From positions 434,001-498,000 of the forward strand of contig NZ_VJYI01000005.1 of assembly GCF_008065375.1 (NCBI RefSeq): a stretch of 64,000 nucleotides of DNA, given 5' to 3'. Position numbers and translations under genes: made by a program. This document shows, piece after piece, positions 52,952 to 62,522 of this stretch. Origin of the DNA: Nonomuraea sp. SYSU D8015 (lineage in GTDB: Bacteria; Actinomycetota; Actinomycetes; Streptosporangiales; Streptosporangiaceae). The first letter of the stretch is position 1. Each line of letters starts with the position of its first letter. The notes under the pieces were generated by a model. The model was not told the origin of the DNA. It did no database searches and saw only the letters and a list, made by a program, of their open reading frames with translations.

Positions 52952-53755
52952 GTGGGCATCAACGGTGATGCGCCCGGTCCCCCGCAGCGGCAGTTCGGCG
53001 AGGAAGGCGGCCGGCTGTCGTACGGCGGCTACCTTTGCCTGCCTGCGCTGCTCGCCCAACAACAGCCCCAGTCGGAGGCTCCCGACGAGCTGCTGTTCAT
53101 CACCACGCACCAGATCTACGAGCTGTGGTTCAAACTGCTGCTCCACGAGCTGGAGGCGGCGCGTGCCGCCATGTTCGACGGCGAGCTGTGGCAGGCCAGG
53201 CACCTGTTCCGGCGGGTGCACGCGGTCGAGCGGGTGATGATCGAGCAGGTCGAGGTCCTGGAGACGATGACGCCTCAGGACTTCCTGGCGTTCCGCTCGA
53301 AGCTGGCGCCCGCCAGCGGATTCCAGTCGGTGCAGTTCCGCGAGCTGGAGTTCCTGTCGGGGCTGAAGGACGAGCGCTACCTCATGAGCTTCCGCAACGC
53401 CAGCGAGACCGAGCTCGCCAGGCTGCGCCGGAGGCTGGAGGAGCCCACGTTGTGGGATGCTTACCTGGCCGCCCTCTCTCAGCGAGGCCTACCGGTCTCC
53501 GACGACGAGATCATGGCTTCGCTGCTGGCCGTGGCCAGAGACCGCCGGTCCTACGACGACCTGTGGCAGCTGGCCGAGGACCTCTTGACCCACGACGAGA
53601 CCGCCGCCCTGTGGCGGATGCGTCATGTCCAGATGGTCGAACGCCAGATCGGCACCAAGTCCGGCACCGGCGGCTCGACCGGCGCCCCCTATCTACGCGA
53701 TAGAACGCGTCTGCACTACTTCCCGCTTCTGTGGGAACTAAGGGCCTGGCTATGA
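52952..53755 (+). CDS. kynA: Tryptophan 2,3-dioxygenase
   Basis: A 267-residue haem enzyme that opens the tryptophan indole ring to N-formylkynurenine. Conserved blocks are LSYGGYLCLPALLAQQQ, LLFITTHQIYELWFKLLLHEL, ASGFQSVQFRELEFLSG and the C-terminal GTKSGTGGSTGAPYLRDR. I chose GTG 52952 behind GGGGGAGG; the frame is open to 52862 but has no family match there. No kynurenine formamidase or kynureninase gene is adjacent. It runs 25 bp into the longest possible frame of the glutamate dehydrogenase gene but ends before its likely start. Confidence 0.92.
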   Translation: MGINGDAPGPPQRQFGEEGGRLSYGGYLCLPALLAQQQPQSEAPDELLFITTHQIYELWFKLLLHELEAARAAMFDGELWQARHLFRRVHAVERVMIEQVEVLETMTPQDFLAFRSKLAPASGFQSVQFRELEFLSGLKDERYLMSFRNASETELARLRRRLEEPTLWDAYLAALSQRGLPVSDDEIMASLLAVARDRRSYDDLWQLAEDLLTHDETAALWRMRHVQMVERQIGTKSGTGGSTGAPYLRDRTRLHYFPLLWELRAWL

Positions 53756-53793
53756 ACGGCCACGGCGTACCCTCACAAAGGAGTGAGACCCAG

Positions 53794-56700
53794 ATGCCCC
53801 TCGACGAGGCCAAGGACGAGCTGCTCCAGCGAGCCGCGGAGAGCTGTGCGGCGAGCAGCGAACACGTGACCACCGAGGAGGCGCTGTCCTTCCTCCGGTT
53901 CTACTACCGGCACGTGGCGCCGGAGGACCTGCTCGACCGCGACCCGGTCGACGTCTACGGTCCGGCGATGTCGCAGCGCCAACTGGCCGAGGTGCGCCCC
54001 CAGGGCCGGGCCGTGGTCCGGGCCTACACCCCGACCCTGGAGGAGAACGGGTGGGACCCGGGCCACTCCGTGGTCGAGGTGGTCACTGACGACATGCCGT
54101 TCCTGGTCGACTCGGTGACGATGGAGCTGGACCGCCACGACCTGGGCATCCACCTGGTGGTCCACCCGCAGATGCGGGTGCGCCGCGACATGACGGGCCG
54201 GATGCTCGGCCGGGGCCAGGAGGACGTCACCGGTCAGATGCTGGTCGAGTCGTGGATGCACATCGAGATCGACCGGCAGTCCGACCACGGGGTGCTCAAG
54301 AAGCTGGAGGACGACCTCCAGCGGGTGCTCGCCGACGTGCGGCACGCGGTCGAGGACTTCAGGAAGATGCGGGCGCTGGCCGTGCAGACCGCGGAAGACC
54401 TGAGCATGAACCCGCCGCCGCTGGAGCCCGCGGAGGTCGAGGACAGCATCGACCTGCTGCGCTGGCTCGCCGACGGGCACTTCACCTTCCTCGGCTACCG
54501 GGAATACCGGCTGGAGGACACCGACGAGGGCGAGGCCCTGCGTTCCCTGCCGGGGGCGGCGCTGGGCATCCTGCGTGACGACAAGGTCGGCTCGGCGAGC
54601 TTCTCCGTGCTGCCTCCCGAGGTGCGGGCCAAGGCGCGCGAGAAGCACCTCATGATCATCACCAAGGCCAACTCGCGTGCCACCGTTCACAGGCCCGCCT
54701 ACCTCGACTACATCGGGGTCAAGATGTTCTCGCCCGAGGGCGAGGTGATCGGCGAGCGGCGCTTCCTGGGTCTGTTCACGCACGTGGCCTACAACGAGTC
54801 GATCTCCAGGATCCCGGTGCTCCGGCGCAAGCTGGCCGACGTGCTCGACAAGGCCGGGCTGGCGCCCGACAGCCACGACGGCAAGGACCTGATCGAGATC
54901 CTCGAGTCCTTCCCGCGCGACGAGCTGTTCCAGACCTCGGTCGACCAGCTGCTGCCGATCGCGCTGGGCGTGCTGCGGCTGCGCGAGCGCAAGCAGGTCA
55001 AGCTGTTCCTGCGGCGCGACGACTACGGCCGCTACATCTCCTGCCTGATCTACCTGCCCCGCGACCGCTACACCACCAAAGTCCGGCTGAAGATGCAGGA
55101 GGTGCTGCTCAAAGCCCTGGGCGGCAAGGCGCTCGACTACAGCGCGATGATCGGCGAGTCGGTGCTGGCCCGGCTGCACGTGGTGGTGCGGGGCGAGCGG
55201 GGCAAGCAGCTGCCGCCGCCGAGCGTGGACGTGGAGGAGCTGGAGTCCCGGCTGGCCGCGCTCACCCGCTCGTGGGAGGACGACCTGGCGGGCGCGCTGG
55301 GGGAGATGACCTCCGAGGAGGAGGCGCCGACGCTCATCAGGCGGTACGCGTACGCGTTCCCCGAGGGGTACAAAGCGGACTTCCCGCCCAAGGTGGCCGT
55401 CGTGGACCTGCGCCGCCTGGAGGAGCTCGTCGCCGGCGGCGACGACGACGAGGTCGGGATCAACCTCTACGAGCCGTACGACGCGGCCGAGGGGGAGCGG
55501 CGGCTCAAGATCTACAAGATCGGCTCGCCCATCTCGCTGTCCCATGCGCTGCCCCTGATCCAGCGGCTCGGCGTGGAGGTCGTCGACGAGCGGCCGTACG
55601 AGGTCGACCGAGACAACGACCCCCGCACCAAGAACGCCTGGATCTACGACTTCGGGCTGCGCTACACCCCCTCCGACGAGGTCGACAGGAACGACTTCAA
55701 GCGACTCTTCCAGGACGGGCTCACCGCCCTGTGGAAGGGCGAGGTGGAGGCCGACGACTTCAACGCGCTCATCCTGCGGGCCGGGCTGACCTGGGAAGAG
55801 GTCGAGATCCTGCGGGTGTACGCCAAATACCTCCGGCAGGCCGGGAGCACGTTCTCGCAGAGCTACATCGAGCGGGTGCTCACGGGCAACGTGCGGCTGG
55901 CGCGGCTGCTGGTGCACCTGTTCGAGGCCAAGCTGGATCCGCGACGGTCGGAAGACCTGCGGACCGATCTCGTGGAGGCGCTGCAGGAGGAGGCCCTCGG
56001 GGCGCTGGACGAGGTGGCCTCGCTGGACGAGGACCGGATCCTGCGGGCGTACCTCGAGATGATTCACGCGACATTGCGCACGAATTACTTCCAAACGGTG
56101 GATGGGCGGCGCAAATCGTACATTTCGCTCAAGTTTGACCCGCAGGCCATCAGCGTGCTGCCGTTGCCGCGGCCGAAGTTCGAGATATTCGTCTATTCGC
56201 CTCGCGTCGAGGGTGTTCATCTCCGGTTCGGAAAGGTCGCCCGGGGCGGGCTCCGGTGGTCCGACCGAATGGAGGATTTCCGGACGGAAATATTGGGCCT
56301 GGTTAAGGCGCAGATGGTGAAAAACACGGTCATTGTCCCGACCGGGTCTAAAGGCGGGTTCGTCGTGAAGCGTCCGCCTGCGCACGGCACCCGCGAGGAG
56401 CTCCTCGCCGAGGGCGTGGCCTGCTACCGCACCTTCATCTCGGGGCTCCTGGACGTCACCGACAACCTCGTGGACGGCAAGGTCGTGCCGCCGCCCGACG
56501 TGGTCAGGCACGACGGCGACGACACCTACCTGGTCGTCGCGGCCGACAAGGGCACCGCCACGTTCTCCGACATCGCCAACGGCGTGGCCAAGGAGTACGG
56601 GTTCTGGCTGGGTGACGCGTTCGCCTCCGGCGGGTCGGTCGGCTACGACCACAAGGCCATGGGCATCACCGCCCGCGGCGCCTGGGAGTCGGTGAAATAC

Positions 56701-58668
56701 CACTTCCGCACCATGGGCGTCGACACGCAGACCACCGACTTCACGGTGGTCGGCATCGGCGACATGTCCGGCGACGTGTTCGGCAACGGCATGCTGCTGT
56801 CCGAGCACATCCGGCTCGTGGCCGCCTTCGACCACCGGCATGTCTTCGTGGACCCCACGCCCGACGCCGCCCGCTCCTTCGCCGAGCGGCAGCGCCTCTT
56901 CCAGCTGCCGCGCAGCTCCTGGGAAGACTACGACCCCAAGCTGATCTCGGCGGGCGGCGGCGTGTTCCCGCGCACGGCCAAGTCCATCCAGATCACCCCG
57001 CAGATGCGCGAGGCGCTCGGCATCCCGAAGGGCGTCAACTCGATGGCGCCGAACGACCTGATCAGCGCCATCCTGCGGGCCCCGGTCGACCTGCTGTGGA
57101 ACGGCGGCATCGGCACGTACGTGAAGGCGACCGCCGAGACCCACGCCGACGTGGGCGACAAGGCCAACGACAGCCTCCGGGTCAACGCGGCCGACCTGCG
57201 CTGCAAGGTCGTCGGCGAGGGCGGCAACCTGGGCTTCACCCAGCTGGCCCGCATCGAGTTCGCGCTCAACGGCGGGCTGATCAACACCGACTTCATCGAC
57301 AACTCGGCCGGCGTCGACACCTCCGACCACGAGGTCAACATCAAGATCCTGCTCGACCAGGTGGTCCGCGACGGCGAGCTGACCGACAAGCAGCGCAACC
57401 AGGTCTTCACCTCGATGACCGATGAGGTCGCCAACCTGGTGCTACGCGACAACTACGCCCAGAACGTCGTCCTGGCCGCGGCCCGCGCCCAGGCCGTCGA
57501 GATGCTCCACATCCACGCCCGCTACCTGCGGCGGCTGGAGCGGGAAGGGCTGGTCAACCGGGAGCTGGAGTTCCTGCCGGCGGACAAGACGCTGGCCGAG
57601 CGCCGCCAGGCCAGGCTCGGCCTGACCGCGCCCGAGTTCTCCGTGCTGCTGGCCTACACCAAGCTCGTGGCCGACGCCGAGCTGCTCGGCTCCGACCTGC
57701 CCGACGAGCCCTATCTCGAGTCGTGGCTGGTGTCGTACTTCCCGTCGGCGCTGCGGGAGCGGTTCCGGCCGTACATGGACGCGCACCCGCTGCGGCGCGA
57801 GATCATCACCACAGGCGTGGTGAACGACCTGGTCAACTCCATGGGCACCACGTTCATGCACCGCTTCGGCGAGGAGACCGGCGCCTCGACGCCGGACATC
57901 GTCCGGGCGTGGCTCGTGGCGCGCGAGGTGTTCGACCTGCCGAGCTTCTACCGGGCCGTGGAGTCCCTGGACAACAAGGTCAGCACGGACGTCCAGATCG
58001 CCATGCTGCTGGAGGCCCGCAAGCTCGTCGAGCGCGGCACCCGGTGGCTGCTGATCAACCGCCGCCCGCCGCTCGAACTGGCCGGGTCCGTCAGCTTCTT
58101 CGTCAAGGGCGTCAACGGGCTCCTCGCCCACCTGCCGAAGCTGCTGACGGGGCCCGACCTGGCCGCCTACGAGGACCGCCGCGACTCGTTCCTGGCCAGG
58201 GGCGTGCCGCAGGAGCTGGCCGAGCGTGTGGCCGCCATGGTGCCCGCCTACTCCACGCTCGACCTGGTGGAGGTCGCCTCCGTGACGGACCGGCCGGTCA
58301 ACGAGGTGGGCGAGGTCTACTTCGACCTGGCCGACCGCCTCCAGCTGGCCCGCCTCAGGGAGCGGATCATCGCGTTGCCCAGGGACAACCGCTGGAACTC
58401 CATGGCCCGCTCGGCCCTGCGCGACGACCTGTACGCCGCGCACGCCTCCCTGACCAGGGACGTGCTGGCCCACAGCAAGCCCGGCCTGCCGCCGGAGGAG
58501 CGGCTGGCCCGGTGGTCGGAGGCCAACTCGGCGGCCGTCGGGCGGGCCAGGCAGACGCTGTCGGAGATCTGGGAGAGCGACAACTTCGACCTGGCCACGC
58601 TCTCGGTCGCCCTGCGTGCCATCCGCACGCTGGTGAACGCCAGCAACCTCCCGCACACGGAGGCCTAA
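53794..58668 (+). CDS. gdh: NAD-specific glutamate dehydrogenase, 180-kDa class
   Basis: A 1624-residue member of the large NAD-GDH family, which deaminates glutamate to 2-oxoglutarate. The N-terminal about 700 residues are regulatory ACT-like regions. The catalytic part has RFGKVARGGLRWSDR, GSKGGFVVKRPP (catalytic Lys region), ADKGTATFSDIAN and the NAD-binding GIGDMSGDVFGNGMLLSEHIRLVAAFDHRHVFVDP. ATG 53794 follows AAAGGAG; earlier in-frame starts overlap the dioxygenase gene. The stop overlaps the convergent DUF418 gene by 4 bp. Length is typical for the class. Confidence 0.95.
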   Translation: MPLDEAKDELLQRAAESCAASSEHVTTEEALSFLRFYYRHVAPEDLLDRDPVDVYGPAMSQRQLAEVRPQGRAVVRAYTPTLEENGWDPGHSVVEVVTDDMPFLVDSVTMELDRHDLGIHLVVHPQMRVRRDMTGRMLGRGQEDVTGQMLVESWMHIEIDRQSDHGVLKKLEDDLQRVLADVRHAVEDFRKMRALAVQTAEDLSMNPPPLEPAEVEDSIDLLRWLADGHFTFLGYREYRLEDTDEGEALRSLPGAALGILRDDKVGSASFSVLPPEVRAKAREKHLMIITKANSRATVHRPAYLDYIGVKMFSPEGEVIGERRFLGLFTHVAYNESISRIPVLRRKLADVLDKAGLAPDSHDGKDLIEILESFPRDELFQTSVDQLLPIALGVLRLRERKQVKLFLRRDDYGRYISCLIYLPRDRYTTKVRLKMQEVLLKALGGKALDYSAMIGESVLARLHVVVRGERGKQLPPPSVDVEELESRLAALTRSWEDDLAGALGEMTSEEEAPTLIRRYAYAFPEGYKADFPPKVAVVDLRRLEELVAGGDDDEVGINLYEPYDAAEGERRLKIYKIGSPISLSHALPLIQRLGVEVVDERPYEVDRDNDPRTKNAWIYDFGLRYTPSDEVDRNDFKRLFQDGLTALWKGEVEADDFNALILRAGLTWEEVEILRVYAKYLRQAGSTFSQSYIERVLTGNVRLARLLVHLFEAKLDPRRSEDLRTDLVEALQEEALGALDEVASLDEDRILRAYLEMIHATLRTNYFQTVDGRRKSYISLKFDPQAISVLPLPRPKFEIFVYSPRVEGVHLRFGKVARGGLRWSDRMEDFRTEILGLVKAQMVKNTVIVPTGSKGGFVVKRPPAHGTREELLAEGVACYRTFISGLLDVTDNLVDGKVVPPPDVVRHDGDDTYLVVAADKGTATFSDIANGVAKEYGFWLGDAFASGGSVGYDHKAMGITARGAWESVKYHFRTMGVDTQTTDFTVVGIGDMSGDVFGNGMLLSEHIRLVAAFDHRHVFVDPTPDAARSFAERQRLFQLPRSSWEDYDPKLISAGGGVFPRTAKSIQITPQMREALGIPKGVNSMAPNDLISAILRAPVDLLWNGGIGTYVKATAETHADVGDKANDSLRVNAADLRCKVVGEGGNLGFTQLARIEFALNGGLINTDFIDNSAGVDTSDHEVNIKILLDQVVRDGELTDKQRNQVFTSMTDEVANLVLRDNYAQNVVLAAARAQAVEMLHIHARYLRRLEREGLVNRELEFLPADKTLAERRQARLGLTAPEFSVLLAYTKLVADAELLGSDLPDEPYLESWLVSYFPSALRERFRPYMDAHPLRREIITTGVVNDLVNSMGTTFMHRFGEETGASTPDIVRAWLVAREVFDLPSFYRAVESLDNKVSTDVQIAMLLEARKLVERGTRWLLINRRPPLELAGSVSFFVKGVNGLLAHLPKLLTGPDLAAYEDRRDSFLARGVPQELAERVAAMVPAYSTLDLVEVASVTDRPVNEVGEVYFDLADRLQLARLRERIIALPRDNRWNSMARSALRDDLYAAHASLTRDVLAHSKPGLPPEERLARWSEANSAAVGRARQTLSEIWESDNFDLATLSVALRAIRTLVNASNLPHTEA

Positions 58669-59771
58669 GGGGCAGGGCTGCGGCGGTACGTCAGCCGCCG
58701 CAGCATCACCTCCGCCGGTCCCCTGCGCCCGGCCCGGCGCATCCACTCCGCGAGCGCGACCGAGACCGCCCAGATCGCGACGCCGATCCCGGATGCGGAG
58801 GCGAACCCCAGCTCGTCGGCCAGGTCCAGGGTGAACGGGTAGAACAGCACGAGGAACGCCACCGACTGGAACAGGTAGAACGTCAGCGACCGCTGACCGA
58901 GCGCGGCGAGGGCGGTGGTGAGCGCGCCGCTTTCCACCCGGGTCGCGACAAGGCCGATGAGGGCGGCGAGGCCGATGCCGCCGGCGTAGCCGAAGAGGGT
59001 GTGCGCGAGGACGACGGCCCAGGGCACGGGGGGCGTCCACATGCCGGCCAGGAGCAGTGCTCCCGGGAGCCGGCCGATGATCGCCGCCCCGAGGCAGATC
59101 ACGGTGGCGCGGCCCAGCAGGGTCCGGTGGCGCCCGGGCTCGTCCAGGATCCGGCGGCGGGCCGCCCAGATGCCCAGCGCCATGCCCGGCACGACGTCGA
59201 TCGTGCCCAGGGCCGTCTTGAACGGCCACAGCTGGAGGCCGGAGAGGAGGTGGGAACCGAGGTCGGCCGGCATGATCCCGGCGCCCGTGAGGGGCACGGC
59301 GCCCGCGTACGCCAGCATGACCGGCGCGGAGACCATGAGCGCCGCCGGGACGAGCATCAGGGCGGCTGTCCAGCACAGCACCGAGTCACGGGCCCGCACC
59401 AGCGGGACGAGCACCAGCAGTGTCAGCCCGTACACCGCGACGATGTCCAGCGGCACCAGCAGCACCCCGTGCAGGAAGCCGATGACGATCAGCCACCGGC
59501 CCCTGCGCCGTAACAGTCTCTTGAGCGAGGCCCAGTCGCCTTGATGGCGGTGGGCGAGCTGCCCCAGCGCGTAGCCGAACAGGAACACGAACATGGGTCG
59601 GGCCTGGTTGTGGGCGAGCAGGTGATCGAGGAACGCGGCGACGTCGTCGATGACTCCGGAAGCCGGGCCGGAGACGAACACCGGCGCGTGCGCCAGCGCG
59701 ATCGCCAGCAGCATGAACCCGCGGGCCAGGTCCGGCGCCAGCGAGCGGCCGGTCGAGGTCGTGAGGGACAT
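58665..59771 (-). CDS. DUF418 multi-pass membrane protein
   Basis: A 368-residue membrane protein with about nine helices. It begins APDLARGFMLLAIALAHAP, the YeiB/DUF418 N-terminal signature, and ends with the DUF418 part LGQRSLTFYLFQSVAFLVLF and IWAVSVALAEWMRRAGRRGPAEVMLRRLTY. Function of the family is unknown; it resembles acyltransferase-3-like membrane proteins. It starts 4 bp after the ABC permease stop, so it belongs to that operon. Confidence 0.88.
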   Translation of the reverse strand: MSLTTSTGRSLAPDLARGFMLLAIALAHAPVFVSGPASGVIDDVAAFLDHLLAHNQARPMFVFLFGYALGQLAHRHQGDWASLKRLLRRRGRWLIVIGFLHGVLLVPLDIVAVYGLTLLVLVPLVRARDSVLCWTAALMLVPAALMVSAPVMLAYAGAVPLTGAGIMPADLGSHLLSGLQLWPFKTALGTIDVVPGMALGIWAARRRILDEPGRHRTLLGRATVICLGAAIIGRLPGALLLAGMWTPPVPWAVVLAHTLFGYAGGIGLAALIGLVATRVESGALTTALAALGQRSLTFYLFQSVAFLVLFYPFTLDLADELGFASASGIGVAIWAVSVALAEWMRRAGRRGPAEVMLRRLTYRRSPAP

Positions 59772-59775
59772 GGCG

Positions 59776-60621
59776 TCACCCGACCCGCTGCAGGGCGCGC
59801 TCGCGACGCGCCGCCATGGTCGAACCGGACTCGCCGCGAGCCATCCGCCGCAGCACCATGGGCGCTACGAGTAGCCCGAGCACCGCCCAGGCGCCCAGGA
59901 CACCGGCGGTTTCCAGGTGGCGCCAGGACTCGCCGATCTCGACCGCCACCGCCGAGTTCGGCAGCAGGGCCGAGCGCATGCCGAGCCCCATCCAGTAGAT
60001 CGGGAAGATCTGGGCGATCCACTGCAGCCATTCGGGCAGCGCGGTGAGCGGGTAGAAGATGCCGGAGATCCCGATCACGCCCAGGAACGGCAGCTGGATC
60101 AGCCCCTGGGCACGTGCGCTGGGGAACGCCGAGCCCAGGACCGCGCCGAGGGGCAGCGTCGCGACCAGGCCCAGCGCCAGCACCCAGGCCAGGGTGGGCC
60201 AGGAGCCCGGGCCGATCCGCAGGCCCTCGACGATGAGCATGCCGGGGACGAGGAAGATCACCAGGTCGGCGAGGAGGCCGCCGGAGACCGAGATCACCTT
60301 GCCGATGAGGTAGGCGGGCATCCCGTGCGGGGTCGCCTTGGCCCGCAGCAGGGTGCCGTCCTCGCGGTCGGCGGTGAGCTGCTGGCTCATGCTGATCATG
60401 CCGGTCGCGGCGTTCATCCCGAGGATGCTCGGCAGCGCCAGGGTGCCCAGGAGCAGCCCGGTGGACCCGAACGACATGTCCCGGATGAAGAACATGGTGG
60501 CCACCATCAGAGCGGGCCAGAGGAAGTGCGAGAACAGCTCGGCGCCGTTGGTGAACGACTGCCGCAGCTCGATGAGGCCGCGGGACCAGCCCGCGCGCAG
60601 TGCGGTCATGACGGGGTTCAT
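59776..60621 (-). CDS. ABC-2 type transporter permease
   Basis: A 281-residue ABC-2 permease with six helices. Visible family parts include MISMSQQLTADREDGTLLRAKATPHGMPAYLIGKV and GISGIFYPLTALPEWLQWIAQIFPIYWMGLGMR, as in DrrB-like exporters. Its ATG overlaps the ATPase stop (ATGA). Together they form a drug- or lipid-type exporter of unknown substrate. Confidence 0.9.
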   Translation of the reverse strand: MNPVMTALRAGWSRGLIELRQSFTNGAELFSHFLWPALMVATMFFIRDMSFGSTGLLLGTLALPSILGMNAATGMISMSQQLTADREDGTLLRAKATPHGMPAYLIGKVISVSGGLLADLVIFLVPGMLIVEGLRIGPGSWPTLAWVLALGLVATLPLGAVLGSAFPSARAQGLIQLPFLGVIGISGIFYPLTALPEWLQWIAQIFPIYWMGLGMRSALLPNSAVAVEIGESWRHLETAGVLGAWAVLGLLVAPMVLRRMARGESGSTMAARRERALQRVG

Positions 60622-61511
60622 CGGGTGGTCCTCTCCGCCTGGTGGACCAGGGCGAGGTAGGTCTGCTCCAGGGAGGCGCGGTGGACCTCCAGCTCCTGGA
60701 CCTCCTCGCCGTAGCGGGCGAACAGGTCGCGGGCGAACTTCGTCGAGTCGGCGGTCTTCTCGGTGAAGCGCCGGCCGCCGCGCAGCCAGCGCACCTCGTC
60801 CTCGCCGGCGATCCGCCGGGCGAGCTCGGCGGCCGTGCCGTCGGCGACGATCCGGCCGCCGTTCAGGACGAGGATGCGGTCGGCCAGTTTCTCGGCCTCG
60901 TCCAGGTCGTGGGTGGTGAGCAGGACGGTGGTTTCTTGGGTGCCTGCCAGGCGGCGTACGAGCTCGTGGAACTCGTGCCTGGCCTGCGGGTCGAACGACG
61001 CCGTCGGCTCGTCGAGGAACAGCAGCTCGGGGCGGCCCACGAGGCCGATGGCCACGTCGAGCCTGCGTCGCTGGCCGCCCGAGAGCGTCTTGATCTTCTT
61101 GTCCGCGTGCCCGGTCAGGCCGACGGCCGCGATCAGCTCGTCGGGGTCCCAGGGGCGCTCGATGTCGGGGGTGGTGTAGGCGGCGTAGTAGGTGCCGAGG
61201 TGGGCAAGGAGTTCGCGTACGCGCCATTTGCCGTGATCGCGCCAGGATTGCAGGACGACCCCGACCCGGGCCCGCCACCGTTCGTCTCCATGTGCGGGAT
61301 CGGCGCCGAGCACTTCGACCCGGCCCGCCGAGCGGGTGCGGAAGCCCTCGAGGATCTCGATCGTGGTGGTCTTGCCCGCCCCGTTCGGTCCCAGCAAGGC
61401 CAGCACCTCGCCGTGGCGGATCTGGAACGTGACGTCGTGCAGCACGTCGACGGAGCCGTAGCGCATGCGCAGCCCGTCGACGTCGAGCACCACTTGTTTG
61501 CTCATGGTCAC
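60618..61511 (-). CDS. ABC transporter ATP-binding protein (DrrA-like)
   Basis: A 297-residue ATPase with Walker A GPNGAGKTTT, signature LSGGQRRRLDVAIGL, Walker B LLFLDEPTASFDPQ and the H-loop LLTTHDLDEAEKL. It is the first gene of a three-gene operon with a permease and a DUF418 protein. The start is either GTG 61511 or ATG 61505. The 246 bp upstream hold GC-rich repeats resembling GCCGGGCTGTCCGGGGCCGT (about 61675-61735) and no other gene. Confidence 0.92.
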   Translation of the reverse strand: MTMSKQVVLDVDGLRMRYGSVDVLHDVTFQIRHGEVLALLGPNGAGKTTTIEILEGFRTRSAGRVEVLGADPAHGDERWRARVGVVLQSWRDHGKWRVRELLAHLGTYYAAYTTPDIERPWDPDELIAAVGLTGHADKKIKTLSGGQRRRLDVAIGLVGRPELLFLDEPTASFDPQARHEFHELVRRLAGTQETTVLLTTHDLDEAEKLADRILVLNGGRIVADGTAAELARRIAGEDEVRWLRGGRRFTEKTADSTKFARDLFARYGEEVQELEVHRASLEQTYLALVHQAERTTR

Positions 61512-61757
61512 CAGATGACCTCTCTTCGTGATCGGATGTCCTCGCGCCGGGACGCATGCCGGCGGGGCCTCGTCGCGAGGGCATGGCGCGTCGCGGCCCG
61601 AACCGGGGCCGGAGCGTGAGGAATGGGGTAAGGGGAAGTGGGCGGCGGCGCTGCCCGAACGGGCGTCGCGCTGCCTGGCCGGGCTGTCCGGGCCGTGTCC
61701 GCCGGGCTGTCGGGGCCGTATGGCCGGGCTAGGCCGGAAAGGGGGTTGCCGGGCTGG

Positions 61758-62240
61758 TTACCAGCTCTCGTGCGTGAGCGTCTCCCGGGCGCGCGCCATC
61801 AGGGCGATCCGGTCGACGCCCGACAGGGCGAGCGCGCGGGGCACGGTGCCGATCTCGGTGTCCAGGACGCCGAGCAGCAGATGGGCGGGACGCATGTCCT
61901 TCTTGCCCTTGCAGGCGGCGATGGCGCGTTCGATCGCGAGCCGGCCCGAGGCGCCGAGCTTGGGCAGGGCCTTGGGGTCGCGGCTGGGCCGCGGGAGGTC
62001 GAAGGAGGCGAGGGACACTCCGACCGCGCCCAGACTGTGCTCGAACTCCCGGTCCAGCGCCTCCCTGATGGTCTGCCGCCCGAGGTCCTCCGCGGTCAGG
62101 ACGCGGTGCGCGGCGGTGCCCTCGATGGCGGCGATCGCCAGCAGGAGGTGATGGGCCTCGGTCGTCGCGGAGCCTTCCTCCTGCGCCTCGGCCCCGCCCC
62201 GGATGATGATGTCGTTGATGTAGTGGTCGATCCTGCTCAC
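61758..62240 (-). CDS. Clp N-terminal-domain protein
   Basis: A 160-residue protein made of Clp_N repeats. It has EAQEEGSATTEAHHLLLAIAAIEGTAAHRVL and a second repeat LGASGRLAIERAI...KKDMRPAHLLLGVLDTE, as in the substrate-binding N-domain of ClpC, but without any AAA+ domain. GTG 62240 overlaps the stop of the upstream HTH gene (GTGA) and is preceded by GGAGACG. It may act as a stand-alone adaptor or as partner of the HTH protein. Confidence 0.88.
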   Translation of the reverse strand: MSRIDHYINDIIIRGGAEAQEEGSATTEAHHLLLAIAAIEGTAAHRVLTAEDLGRQTIREALDREFEHSLGAVGVSLASFDLPRPSRDPKALPKLGASGRLAIERAIAACKGKKDMRPAHLLLGVLDTEIGTVPRALALSGVDRIALMARARETLTHESW

Positions 62241-62470
62241 TGTCGTCTCCTCAGCACGACGCCGGCGGCGATGAGCCGCTTGGCGTGCTTCTTGTGGACC
62301 GCCTGGCGGGTGACGCCGAGCGCCTCGGCGACGTCCGGCCAGCTCCAGCCCGCGCGCATGGCCTGCTCCACGGCGGCGTCCTCCAGTTGGTCGGCCAGGC
62401 GTCGCAGCGCCACGACGGCCGCCAGCGCGTCGGCGGGGTCCTTGGGAACGGGTACGTCTTCTGCCGGCAT
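62237..62470 (-). CDS. Small helix-turn-helix protein, leaderless
   Basis: A 77-residue protein. An N-terminal helix (DALAAVVALRRLADQLEDAAVEQAMRAG) precedes an HTH, WSWPDVAEALGVTRQAVHKKHAKRLI. It is coupled to the Clp-N gene by a 4-bp overlap, a pairing seen in other actinobacteria. The ATG has no ribosome binding site: a -10 TACGGT lies 7 bp upstream, so the mRNA should be leaderless. The large inverted repeat over the promoter suggests that it represses itself. Confidence 0.88.
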   Translation of the reverse strand: MPAEDVPVPKDPADALAAVVALRRLADQLEDAAVEQAMRAGWSWPDVAEALGVTRQAVHKKHAKRLIAAGVVLRRRQ

Positions 62471-62473
62471 GCA

Positions 62474-62518
62474 AGCAACCGTAGTTGACTAATTCGGCAA
62501 TAGTCAACTGCGGTTGCT
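62474..62518 (-). promoter_or_regulatory. Leaderless promoter overlapped by an 18-bp inverted repeat
   Basis: On the reverse strand -35 TTGACT (62507-62502) and -10 TACGGT (62483-62478) are 18 bp apart, with 7 bp to the ATG at 62470. The whole promoter lies within an inverted repeat: arms AGCAACCGTAGTTGACTA (62474-62491) and its complement with one T-G position (62501-62518), around a 9-bp spacer. It is probably an operator for the HTH protein. Confidence 0.82.
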
Positions 62519-62522
62519 AAAG

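Noticed and set aside
53773..57330. A 1185-codon open frame on the reverse strand across the glutamate dehydrogenase gene
   Set aside because: It mirrors the codon bias of the forward gene, which has clear family motifs. The reverse product is a His/Val/Leu/Gly-rich shadow with no domain.
62474..62518. The long inverted repeat as a transcription terminator of the lipoprotein gene
   Set aside because: It lacks a T-run in that direction and coincides exactly with a well-spaced -35/-10 pair, so an operator is the better reading.
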